Assembly (NCBI RefSeq): GCF_036504375.1
Contig: NZ_DASXVH010000003.1
Span: 1 to 6,407 of the forward strand
Length of the DNA stretch: 6,407 bases
Source: Novimethylophilus sp036504375
GTDB lineage: Bacteria; Pseudomonadota; Gammaproteobacteria; Burkholderiales; Methylophilaceae
Direction: 5' to 3'
In this document: positions 1 to 6,079 of the stretch, piece by piece
Numbering within the stretch: position 1 is the first letter of the stretch
Layout: the number at the start of each line of letters is the position of its first letter
Translations under genes and position numbers: made by a program
Notes under the pieces: generated by a model
What the model was told of the DNA's origin: nothing
The model's input: only the letters and a program-made list of their open reading frames with translations
The model's database searches: none

Positions 1-151
1 CGACGAGATGCTGCGCATGGTGGATGCCTTGCAGTTCTTCGAGCAGCACGGCGAAGTGTGCCCCGCCGGCTGGAGCAAGGGCAAGCCCGGCATGCAGGCC
101 TCCACCGCGGGCGTGGCCAGCTATCTGGCTGACAATGCCGATACACTGTAA
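1..151 (+). CDS. ahpC: Peroxiredoxin AhpC (alkyl hydroperoxide reductase subunit C), 3' end only
   Basis: The last 49 codons of a typical 2-Cys peroxiredoxin are visible, reading in frame from base 2 and ending with TAA at 149-151; the 5' part lies outside the window. The visible protein contains HGEVCPAGW, the conserved C-terminal motif carrying the resolving cysteine of AhpC/Prx1-type enzymes, preceded by the helix DEMLRMVDALQFFEQ. In the family, this cysteine forms the intersubunit disulfide with the peroxidatic cysteine (not visible here) after reduction of H2O2 or organic peroxides in the cytosol. The tail after VCPA (GMQAS...VASYLADNADTL) is of the length usual for AhpC. The next gene on the same strand is thioredoxin reductase rather than AhpF, so a thioredoxin-type electron donor is plausible. 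The assignment to AhpC rather than another Prx1-class peroxiredoxin rests on this tail only. Confidence 0.86.
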   Translation, partial: DEMLRMVDALQFFEQHGEVCPAGWSKGKPGMQASTAGVASYLADNADTL

Positions 152-176
152 GTGCTAAAATAAAGGCTTTCTCGGT

Positions 177-228
177 CTGAAATGCAGGAAGGCGCGGTTG
201 CGCCTTCCTGCATTTCAGGCGGCCTTTT
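177..228 (+). terminator. Long perfect hairpin, probable intrinsic terminator after ahpC
   Basis: Bases 177-195 and 200-218 are perfect reverse complements, giving a 19-bp stem closed by the four-base loop GGTT (196-199). A further G-U and G-C pair may extend the base. It starts 25 nt after the ahpC stop. A short T-rich stretch (TTTT at 225-228, then TTGTGTT) follows 7 nt beyond the stem rather than immediately, so termination is likely but the geometry is not textbook. It would separate ahpC transcription from trxB. It could instead be a REP-like palindrome that stabilises the ahpC 3' end. Confidence 0.7.
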
Positions 229-312
229 GTTGTGTTATCTGCTGCCGGAACATACGCGGCCCCGTCAGATACGGTAAAATTCTTCGCAATCTAATACCCT
301 GGAGTTCGTCCG

Positions 313-1263
313 ATGTCCACCAAACACGCCCGTCTGCTCATTCTCGGCTCCGGCCCGGCAGGCTATTCCGCCGCGGTCTATGCCGCCCGCGCCAACCTGA
401 AACCGGTACTGGTCACCGGCATCGCCCAGGGCGGTCAACTGATGACCACCACCGACGTGGACAACTGGCCGGCCGATGCCGAAGGCGTACAGGGTCCGGA
501 ACTGATGGCGCGCTTCCAGCAGCATGCGGAGCGCTTCCAGACCGAAATCATTTTCGACCATATCCATACGGCGAAACTGTCCGAGAAGCCGATCCGGCTG
601 ATCGGCGACGCCGGTGAATACACTTGCGATGCGCTCATCATTGCCACCGGCGCATCGGCGCAATATCTCGGCCTGCCGTCGGAAGAAAAATTCTCGGGCA
701 AGGGCGTATCGGCCTGCGCCACCTGCGACGGTTTCTTCTACCGCAACCAGGAAGTCGCGGTGGTCGGCGGCGGCAACACCGCGGTGGAAGAAGCACTCTA
801 CCTCGCCAACATTGCCAGCAAGGTCACGCTGGTACATCGCCGCGACAAGTTCAAGGCCGAAGCCATTCTGGTAGACAAGCTGATGGAGCGCGTCAAGGAA
901 GGCAAGATCGAACTGCAGCTGTTCTCCACGCTGGAAGAAGTGCTGGGTGATGCCAGCGGCGTGACCGGCATGCGCATCAAGGACGTCAATACCGGCGACA
1001 TCAGGGAAATCGCGCTGCAAGGCATTTTCATCGCGATCGGCCACAAGCCGAATACCGATATTTTTGCCGGCCAGCTGGATATGGAAGGCGGCTACATCAT
1101 CACGCAGATGGGCCGCACCGGCAACGCCACCGCCACCAGCGCGCCCGGCGTGTTCGCTGCGGGCGACGTGCAGGACCACGTCTACCGCCAGGCCGTCACC
1201 AGCGCCGGCACCGGCTGCATGGCGGCGCTGGACGCGGAGCGGTACCTGGATCAGTTGAAGTAA
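313..1263 (+). CDS. trxB: Thioredoxin reductase (NADPH)
   Basis: This 316-aa low-molecular-weight thioredoxin-disulfide reductase transfers electrons from NADPH through FAD and a redox disulfide to thioredoxin in the cytosol. Visible motifs, in order: the FAD dinucleotide-binding GSGPAG (residues 12-17); GGQL (40-43); the active-site CATC (Cys135 and Cys138) followed by DG; the NADPH Rossmann motif GGGNTAVEEA (152-161); VHRRDKF (174-180), whose basic residues contact the NADPH 2'-phosphate; and the C-terminal FAD motif GDVQD (284-288) with YRQAVTSAGTGCMAALDAERYL. Length and motif spacing match E. coli TrxB closely, so the protein appears complete. The ATG at 313 is preceded by GGAG (301-304) at 8-nt spacing. 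A TAAAAT at 275-280 could be a -10 element, but I see no convincing -35 partner. The gene follows ahpC and its terminator and precedes the smr gene by 96 nt. Confidence 0.97.
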   Translation: MSTKHARLLILGSGPAGYSAAVYAARANLKPVLVTGIAQGGQLMTTTDVDNWPADAEGVQGPELMARFQQHAERFQTEIIFDHIHTAKLSEKPIRLIGDAGEYTCDALIIATGASAQYLGLPSEEKFSGKGVSACATCDGFFYRNQEVAVVGGGNTAVEEALYLANIASKVTLVHRRDKFKAEAILVDKLMERVKEGKIELQLFSTLEEVLGDASGVTGMRIKDVNTGDIREIALQGIFIAIGHKPNTDIFAGQLDMEGGYIITQMGRTGNATATSAPGVFAAGDVQDHVYRQAVTSAGTGCMAALDAERYLDQLK

Positions 1264-1270
1264 CAACATC

Positions 1271-1342
1271 AGCCACAGAGACTTAAAAAGAGCGCGGAAA
1301 TATCATGAAATTTCTCTCCGGCACTCCGCGTTCTCTGTGGCT
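1271..1342. repeat. Imperfect long inverted repeat between trxB and smr, probable dispersed intergenic element
   Basis: AGCCACAGAGA at 1271-1281 is the exact reverse complement of TCTCTGTGGCT at 1332-1342. Inside it, CGCGGA (1293-1298) pairs with TCCGCG (1325-1330), and GAAATTTC (1307-1314) is itself palindromic. The transcript could therefore fold into one long hairpin with an asymmetric internal loop. It almost fills the 96-nt gap between the trxB stop and the smr start. The 'CCACAGAGA...TCTCTGTGG' signature resembles short dispersed repeats I recall from the intergenic spaces of several environmental bacteria; that is memory, not a search. It has no T-tract typical of an intrinsic terminator, though it may still affect trxB mRNA stability or read-through into smr. 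Confidence 0.55.
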
Positions 1343-1359
1343 AATGGTTTTGTAGCGCA

Positions 1360-1893
1360 ATGAGCGACAAAGCGGACGACCTGAAACTGTTCCGCGAAGC
1401 GGTAAAAGACGCCAAACCGCTGAAGCACGAGCGCGTGCTGTTGCGGCCGTCTCCCCCCCAACCCATCCCGCATCAATTCATCCGCGACGAACAACAGGCG
1501 CTAGCGGATTCGCTTTCCGACGTCTACATCGCCGCACACGAAATGGAAAGCGGCGAAGAGCTGCTTTACCTGCGCGACGGCCACTCCCCCGACATCCTCA
1601 AAAAACTGCGGCGCGGCCACTGGGTCATTCAGGACCAGCTCGACCTGCACGGCATGCTGGCGGATGAGGCGCGGGCCTATACCGCGGAATTCCTCAACCA
1701 GTGCAAGAAGTGCGGCATCCGCTGCGTGCGCATCATCCACGGCAAAGGCCTGGGCTCGAAAAACCGCGAACCGGTACTGAAGAACAAGCTGCGCAACTGG
1801 CTGATGCAGCGCGACGAGGTCATCGCCTACGCCCAGGCGCGGCAGGTGGATGGCGGCAGCGGCGCGGTTGTCGTGCTGCTGAAAGCGCGTTGA
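1360..1893 (+). CDS. Smr-domain endonuclease (MutS2 C-terminal Smr family, SmrA/SmrB-like)
   Basis: This 177-aa protein has a C-terminal Smr domain (about residues 90-177). Its hallmarks are LDLHG (94-98), IIHGKGLGS (125-133) and GGSGAVVVLL (165-174). Smr domains are nucleases; E. coli SmrB cleaves mRNA at collided ribosomes and related Smr proteins nick DNA. The N-terminal part (DLKLFREAVKDAKPLK, residues 7-22) and KKLRRG (81-86) just before the domain match the architecture of stand-alone proteobacterial SmrA/SmrB proteins. From memory, the HGKG and GGSGA regions look most like E. coli SmrA (YdaL), yet DLH, which SmrA lacks and SmrB needs for cleavage, is present, so it should be catalytically competent. 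The ATG at 1360 begins the family-typical N-terminus but has no clear Shine-Dalgarno sequence. The gene converges on the universal stress gene 7 nt downstream. Whether the substrate is RNA or DNA cannot be told from sequence. Confidence 0.9.
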   Translation: MSDKADDLKLFREAVKDAKPLKHERVLLRPSPPQPIPHQFIRDEQQALADSLSDVYIAAHEMESGEELLYLRDGHSPDILKKLRRGHWVIQDQLDLHGMLADEARAYTAEFLNQCKKCGIRCVRIIHGKGLGSKNREPVLKNKLRNWLMQRDEVIAYAQARQVDGGSGAVVVLLKAR

Positions 1894-1900
1894 AAGCGCT

Positions 1901-2353
1901 TCAGGATGGCGCCTGATCCTGCTTGACCAGCAATACCGGCACAGAGCTCAGGCGGATAACGGCTTCGGCGTCGCTGCCCATCAGCAAGTGGTTGAATCCG
2001 CGGCGCCCGTGCGTTCCCATGACGATGACATCGGCCGGCCATTGCCTGGCCTGCTCCACGATGAGCCCGGCCACACGCCCGCCGGCAGTCTCGACCATTT
2101 TCGACTCTGCTGCCACGCCTGCGGCGGATGCTGCCGCCATTGACTCATTCAGGATATTTTCACCCCATTTGCGCAGGCTTTCGAGCACTCCCACGTCAAA
2201 CGCTATTCCCGGATCCATCGCCGGCATATAGGTATCAACCACGCACAGGAAGCGCAATTGCGCCTGCTGATCCTTGGCCAGGCGAATCGCTTCCTGCACG
2301 CCACGCTTCGACGTTTCGCTGCCATCGACGGGGGAAAGAATATATTTGTACAT
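1901..2353 (-). CDS. Universal stress protein, UspA family (ATP-binding type)
   Basis: This 150-aa single-domain Usp begins MYKYILSPVDGS, the typical first strand and loop. It carries the nucleotide-binding signature G-x2-G-x9-G-S at residues 113-127 (GTHG...MGS), followed by AVIRLSSVPVLLVK, the final helix and strand. The intact signature places it in the ATP-binding UspFG/MJ0577-like class rather than the non-binding UspA class. Such proteins are cytosolic dimers induced by starvation, oxidants or respiratory stress; their exact activity is mostly unknown. The start has GGAG (2362-2365, complement) 8 nt upstream. It is the last gene of the minus-strand cluster, 45 nt behind the alcohol dehydrogenase, so co-transcription is likely. 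Its stop lies 7 nt from the converging smr stop, and I see no intrinsic terminator in between. Confidence 0.95.
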   Translation of the reverse strand: MYKYILSPVDGSETSKRGVQEAIRLAKDQQAQLRFLCVVDTYMPAMDPGIAFDVGVLESLRKWGENILNESMAAASAAGVAAESKMVETAGGRVAGLIVEQARQWPADVIVMGTHGRRGFNHLLMGSDAEAVIRLSSVPVLLVKQDQAPS

Positions 2354-2398
2354 GAGGTTAGCTCCAGAACTCGAATAGCGGGATTCGATGCGGCATAC

Positions 2399-3385
2399 CT
2401 AGTCCATCACCAGCACAGCCGCGCCACGTATCCTACCCTGCCGCAGACGATCGACGGCTTCGTTAGCCGACTCCAAGGGAAAAGTCTCCACCTCGGTTCT
2501 GATTCCCAACCTGGGCGCCAAGTCGAGAAATTCCTCGCCGTCGCGGCGGGTAAGATTGGCGACGGAACGCACGACACGTTCGCCCCACAGCATGGCGTAG
2601 GGAAACTGCGGAATATCGCTCATATGGATACCGGCGCACACCACCGTACCGCCTCTGGCGGTATGGCGCAGCGCTTGCGGAACCAGCGCCCCGACCGGCG
2701 CAAAAATAATGGCCGCGTCCATTTCTTCCGGCGGCGCGGCAGTGGAATCCCCCGCCCAGGCTGCGTCCAGTTCGGCAGCGAACGCCTGGCCGGCAACATC
2801 GCCCGGTTTGGTGAACGCGAAGATTTTCCGGCCTTGCGCACGCGCCACCTGAGCGATGATGTGCGCGGCCGCCCCGAAACCGTAGATACCCAGCCGCTCT
2901 GCATCTCCGGCAGCAATCAGGGCCCGATAGCCTATCAGCCCGGCGCACAGCAGCGGCGCGATTTCGGCATCGGTGTAGCGGTCCGGCAACGGCAGGCAAT
3001 AACGCTGATCGGCCACCGTATATTCGGCATATCCTCCATCCAGCGTGTAGCCGGTGAACAGCGCTTCGCCGCAAAGGTTTTCGCGGCCGCTCGCGCAATA
3101 GCGGCAATGGCCGCAGGTACGGCCCAGCCAAGGCACGCCCAGCCGCTGCCCAATGGCGAAACGCTCTACCTGTGCCCCCTTGTCGACGACCACGCCCACG
3201 ATTTCATGGCCGGGGATGAGGAGATGCTTGGGCTGCGGCAGTTCACCGTCGATCACATGCAGGTCGGTACGGCATACGCCGCAAGCTGACACCTTGAGCA
3301 GAACGTCATCCGCGCCGGGCACGGGCCGCGGCATGTCGACCTCGCGCAATCGACTACCTGCTGCATCCAGAATCATCGCCCTCAT
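2399..3385 (-). CDS. Zinc-dependent alcohol dehydrogenase (medium-chain family)
   Basis: This 328-aa medium-chain dehydrogenase interconverts an alcohol and an aldehyde or ketone with NAD(P)(H); the substrate cannot be read from sequence. The catalytic zinc site is visible as GVCRTD (Cys38) and GHE (His60), with Cys147 as likely third ligand. The structural zinc lobe has Cys91, Cys94, Cys97 and Cys105. The cofactor-binding turn reads GIYGFGAAAHIIAQVAR (166-182), the variant GxGxxA turn of a distinct subgroup (ACGVCRTDLHVIDGELP at 34-50 is characteristic; I recall it as 'zinc-binding alcohol dehydrogenase family', adh_fam_2). I chose the ATG at 3385 because family members begin MRAMILDA and AGGA lies about 10 nt upstream. 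The frame stays open to 3562, but those extra 59 residues are arginine-rich and unlike the family. The usp gene follows 45 nt downstream, probably in the same transcript. Confidence 0.93.
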   Translation of the reverse strand: MRAMILDAAGSRLREVDMPRPVPGADDVLLKVSACGVCRTDLHVIDGELPQPKHLLIPGHEIVGVVVDKGAQVERFAIGQRLGVPWLGRTCGHCRYCASGRENLCGEALFTGYTLDGGYAEYTVADQRYCLPLPDRYTDAEIAPLLCAGLIGYRALIAAGDAERLGIYGFGAAAHIIAQVARAQGRKIFAFTKPGDVAGQAFAAELDAAWAGDSTAAPPEEMDAAIIFAPVGALVPQALRHTARGGTVVCAGIHMSDIPQFPYAMLWGERVVRSVANLTRRDGEEFLDLAPRLGIRTEVETFPLESANEAVDRLRQGRIRGAAVLVMD

Positions 3386-3565
3386 AAAAGCCCGTTCCTG
3401 CCGCCAAAGGCGCTCTGCATTGGTTTGCCTCCCGCTTCTTATTCCGTTGCCGGCAAATGCGCGGCCACTTCGGTACATCCAGTACACGCACAGCGGATTT
3501 TCCGGGCAAGAATACCATCGAGTTTGGCGGCCGCTAGCGATGAGCAACGCGCGTCCCGCCATCCT

Positions 3566-4189
3566 TTAAGGCTGCGAGCTTTCCTTGTTGCCGGTCAGCA
3601 TCGCTTTCACAAGGTTTTCTTTATGCAAGAGGCTGGAAACGGCGACGCCCATCAGATGAATCGCGATTAGCGCCAGCATGAAATAGGCAGCGGCTTCGTG
3701 TACTTCTTTCCAATACTCTTCAGCATCGCCCTCTCCTGCTGGCCGGCTTTCGGCGCTGTCGCCGTCCGCGCTGGCGACAGCGATTATTGAAACTCCATCG
3801 TTGCTGGCCAGCGGCCCGTGGCCTTCCTGCGCATAGACTTCCAGGCCGGTCACCGTGACGACGAGCAGCGTCGTCAGCATCAGCACTACCATGTAACCGC
3901 CGGCGGGGTTATGCCCCAAATAATGCTGCGGTTTTCCGCCAAGCAGGGCCTTGAGATACCCGATCACCGTTGCCGGAGCGAAAATAAAATCCTTGAACCT
4001 GGCATGCTCGCTGCCGACAAAGCCCCATACAATACGAAAAATAACCAACGCCATGACCGCATAGCCGGCATCGATATGCACTGCGCTTTCCTCATCCCCG
4101 GTCACAAAGGCGACCGTGAATAAAACGACCAATGACCAATGAAAGCACCGCAGCAGCGGGTCCCACACTTTGATCGCATTCCGGCTCAT
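3566..4189 (-). CDS. Cytochrome b561-type integral membrane protein (b-type haem, hydrogenase cytochrome b-like)
   Basis: This 207-aa four-helix membrane protein of the bacterial cytochrome b561 / Ni,Fe-hydrogenase cytochrome b superfamily probably moves electrons between quinone and a partner redox protein at the inner membrane. It opens with IKVWDPLLRCFHW, the usual start of the family. Candidate haem ligands are His17 (FHW), His38 (before helix 2), His164 (VHEAAAYF) and His178 (in helix 4). Hydrophobic segments lie at about 16-31, 41-59, 98-117 and 166-187, and the ending SSLLHKENLVKAMLTG is also family-typical. Between helices 3 and 4 (about 120-160) is an acidic, Ser/Gly-rich loop. No dedicated partner (hydrogenase, dehydrogenase, diheme c) is adjacent, so its donor is unknown. 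GAAGGG about 7 nt upstream supports the ATG at 4189. The cfa stop is only 24 nt upstream, which argues for co-transcription. Confidence 0.9.
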   Translation of the reverse strand: MSRNAIKVWDPLLRCFHWSLVVLFTVAFVTGDEESAVHIDAGYAVMALVIFRIVWGFVGSEHARFKDFIFAPATVIGYLKALLGGKPQHYLGHNPAGGYMVVLMLTTLLVVTVTGLEVYAQEGHGPLASNDGVSIIAVASADGDSAESRPAGEGDAEEYWKEVHEAAAYFMLALIAIHLMGVAVSSLLHKENLVKAMLTGNKESSQP

Positions 4190-4213
4190 CGTTCACCCTT
4201 CACCGTAAAATGG

Positions 4214-5524
4214 TCACGCCTCGTAGATATCGCGCCGTGTGAGCGGCAACGACGGCAATCCGCTCTCCTTGCGCACGGCCAGAATCTGGTGGATGCCTGT
4301 CGTGCCTTGTTCAAACTGCAGCGCACAACCTGTCATATAGAGCCGCCATACCCGGAATGTGCGCTCGCCCACCAGGCGGATGATCTCTTCGGCATGCGCC
4401 TCGAGGCGTTGCACCCAATGCCGCAGGGTGAGCGCGTAATGCGGCCGCAGACCTTCCACGTCGAAAATTTCAAAATCGGCCTCTTCCATCCGCGACAGCA
4501 CATTGCTCACCGTATCCAGCTCGCCATCCGGAAACACATGGCGATTGATGAAACGGGTCGATACGCCGCGATTCCAGTCCGGCTCGTCGCTGGTAATGCC
4601 ATGGTTCAGGAACAGCCCGCCGGGTTTGAGCACGCGATACACGGTATCGAAGTAGGTCGGCAGCTTTTTCAATCCGACATGTTCGAACATGCCTACGCTG
4701 ACAACCTTGTCATAGGCTGCGCTGGCAGGCAGATCCCGATAATCGCGCAATTCCACCGTAACTCGTCCTTGCAGGCCCTGCCGCTCGATTTCCCCGCATG
4801 CGTACTCGTACTGATTGCGGCTGAGAGTGATGCCGTGGGTGCGAACGCCGTAAAATTTTGCCGCCCAGCACACCAGCGCGCCCCACCCGCAACCGATATC
4901 GAGCAGCGTTTCGCCGGGACGCAAGCGCAACTTGCGGCAAATGTGGTTCAGCTTGTTGCATTGCGCGAGTTCCAGTTCCTGCTGCGGAAATTCAAAATAA
5001 GCGCAGGAATAAACCATGCGCTCGTCCAGCCACAAGCGATAGAACTCGTTGGAAACGTCATAGTGGAAAGCAATGCTGTCGCGGTCATTGCGGCGCGGGC
5101 GGCGGGCTATGGCTGCGCCCTGCAATGCGCGCCGGGACTTGCCTAAGCGACGAAATTTGCCTAAATCCAAGGCCAAAGCGCGCAAGGCCAGCCAGGCTTT
5201 TTCGATGAATGGCAGACGCAGATTTTCGAGGTGATGGCGCAGCCCCAGCGCGGCGTTGAAATCTCCCGCCACCTCGACATCGCCGCCGAAGTAGGCTTCC
5301 GCCAGCCGCACCGGATCCCGAAACAGCACCAGATCGCGCAGCACGCCGGGGTGGCGCAGATGAAGCGTGAAAGCCGGCTGACCTTCTCCGACCTGCAATA
5401 CCCGGTTATCCCACAAATATACGGCCAAAACGTTAGGATAGCCGTCCAGCAGGCGATAAAGAATTCGATGTGCCGAATCCAGACCGTTATATGCCTGTTC
5501 GCGATAATTTGCCTGAGAAAGCAT
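4214..5524 (-). CDS. cfa: Cyclopropane-fatty-acyl-phospholipid synthase
   Basis: This 436-aa SAM-dependent methyltransferase adds a methylene bridge to cis double bonds of membrane phospholipid acyl chains, typically in stationary phase or under acid, solvent or oxidative stress. The N-terminal part (1-140) is the lipid-interaction domain typical of Cfa. The catalytic domain shows FHYDVSNEFYRLWLD (153-167), YSCAYF (172-177), the SAM-binding LDIGCGWG (208-215), and VGMFEHVG (277-284). By alignment from memory with E. coli Cfa, the bicarbonate-site residues are conserved: Cys174, Glu281, His308, Ile310 and Tyr363. It is longer than E. coli Cfa (382 aa), as is common in this group, and looks complete. 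The ATG at 5524 has a strong AAGGAGG 5 nt upstream (complement 5530-5536). It sits 46 nt after the RRM-like gene and 24 nt before the cytochrome b gene. Some homologues make other methylated fatty acids. Confidence 0.95.
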   Translation of the reverse strand: MLSQANYREQAYNGLDSAHRILYRLLDGYPNVLAVYLWDNRVLQVGEGQPAFTLHLRHPGVLRDLVLFRDPVRLAEAYFGGDVEVAGDFNAALGLRHHLENLRLPFIEKAWLALRALALDLGKFRRLGKSRRALQGAAIARRPRRNDRDSIAFHYDVSNEFYRLWLDERMVYSCAYFEFPQQELELAQCNKLNHICRKLRLRPGETLLDIGCGWGALVCWAAKFYGVRTHGITLSRNQYEYACGEIERQGLQGRVTVELRDYRDLPASAAYDKVVSVGMFEHVGLKKLPTYFDTVYRVLKPGGLFLNHGITSDEPDWNRGVSTRFINRHVFPDGELDTVSNVLSRMEEADFEIFDVEGLRPHYALTLRHWVQRLEAHAEEIIRLVGERTFRVWRLYMTGCALQFEQGTTGIHQILAVRKESGLPSLPLTRRDIYEA

Positions 5525-5570
5525 GATGCCCTCCTTGTCAAGCTGCCGCAGATTGCAGGGAAAAGAATCG

Positions 5571-5807
5571 TCAGACCGTCAGCTTGACCCCGCTTAATCC
5601 AAGCCTGGTGCCGCCAACGGATGCAGCGGCAACCAGCGCGTCGCTTTCCCGATCGAAAATAACCAACAGCCTGCGGTCTGGCCGCGGATCGACGGTAAGC
5701 ACTTCCAGCGAGCGCACCTTGCCGTATTGGCTCATCAACTCATATACCTTCTTTTTGAAATCCGTATCGCTGCCTCTGAACGATGCAAATACTTTTCTGA
5801 CCTTCAT
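5571..5807 (-). CDS. Small protein with RRM-like fold pattern, function unknown
   Basis: This 78-aa protein starts MKVRKVFASFRG. I chose the ATG at 5807 because AGGGGA lies about 7 nt upstream; the frame stays open to an ATG at 5861, but that N-terminus is unlikely. The pattern of strands and helices, beta(KVFASF, 5-10)-alpha(DFKKKVYELMSQYGK, 16-30)-beta(SLEVLTV, 33-39)-beta(RRLLVIFD, 45-52)-alpha(ESDALVAAAS, 54-63)-beta(VKLTV, 74-78), is that of an RNA-recognition motif. Strands 1 and 3 sit where RNP2 and RNP1 would be, and Phe7, Phe10 and Phe51 are candidate stacking residues. The canonical RNP1 sequence (K/R-G-F/Y-G/A-F/Y) is not present, so RNA binding is only a suggestion; another ferredoxin-like fold is equally possible. 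The gene lies 68 nt after the SAP-like gene and 46 nt before cfa, all on one strand. Confidence 0.72.
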   Translation of the reverse strand: MKVRKVFASFRGSDTDFKKKVYELMSQYGKVRSLEVLTVDPRPDRRLLVIFDRESDALVAAASVGGTRLGLSGVKLTV

Positions 5808-5875
5808 ATTATTTCCCCTTTGCATATGGATGGGAAGCCGATCCTCTGCCGAGTACAGCAATCTTGCGTTAATCC

Positions 5876-6070
5876 TTATTTATGCAGGGCGGTCATACAG
5901 TCTTCACGCCATAAACAATCATGCTGATCGCAATTGCCATCGGTCGCCGTGGCATAACAGTCAAAATTTCCCTCTTCCCGCTGAATCGCCCTGATCAAAT
6001 CGGCCTTGCTCAGACCTCTGGTGCTGATATGGTTGCCGCGGGCAATTTCTCGAATTTCTGCTACTTTCAT
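5876..6070 (-). CDS. Small SAP/Rho-N-like protein with four-cysteine tail
   Basis: This is a 64-aa protein. Residues 1-31 (MKVAEIREIA, then the turn STRGLSKADLIRAIQ) match the helix-extended-helix pattern of SAP and Rho N-terminal-like domains, which bind DNA or RNA. The remainder has four cysteines, Cys38, Cys47, Cys52 and Cys58 (C-x8-C-x4-C-x5-C), with CLWREDC at 52-58. They could bind zinc or a metal cluster, or form disulfides. I recall similar short 'SAP domain-containing' proteins with this cysteine tail in environmental proteobacteria, with no known function. The ATG at 6070 is preceded by AAGGA (complement 6079-6083) at 8-nt spacing. It is the first gene of the minus-strand cluster and lies downstream of a candidate promoter. 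It could be a small regulator of the genes that follow; that is inference. Confidence 0.82.
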   Translation of the reverse strand: MKVAEIREIARGNHISTRGLSKADLIRAIQREEGNFDCYATATDGNCDQHDCLWREDCMTALHK

Positions 6071-6079
6071 GGTATGTAT

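Noticed and set aside
198..617. Open frame starting inside the ahpC terminator hairpin
   Set aside because: It is arginine/proline-rich, out of frame with trxB for most of its length, and has no ribosome binding site of note.
265..1269. Long minus-strand open frame (334 codons) opposite trxB
   Set aside because: It lies fully antisense to an unmistakable TrxB, has no recognisable domain, and is explained by the GC-rich codon pattern of the real gene.
1902..1921. CAGGAT...ATCCTG inverted repeat near the smr/usp junction as a shared terminator
   Set aside because: It is only a 6-bp stem, lies inside the usp coding end, and has no T-tract on either strand.
2258..3289. Long plus-strand open frame (343 codons) opposite adh and usp
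   Set aside because: It is antisense to the zinc dehydrogenase and the Usp, has no domain pattern, and overlaps both across a gene boundary.
3386..3562. Upstream start for the alcohol dehydrogenase giving 387 aa
   Set aside because: The added segment is unlike the family, while the ATG at 3385 gives the normal N-terminus MRAMILDA.
4139..5146. Long plus-strand open frame (335 codons) opposite cfa
   Set aside because: It is antisense to Cfa, whose catalytic motifs are all intact on the other strand.
5808..5861. Upstream ATG extending the RRM-like protein to 96 aa
   Set aside because: The ATG at 5807 has a good AGGGGA ribosome binding site immediately upstream, and the extra residues look like translated spacer.
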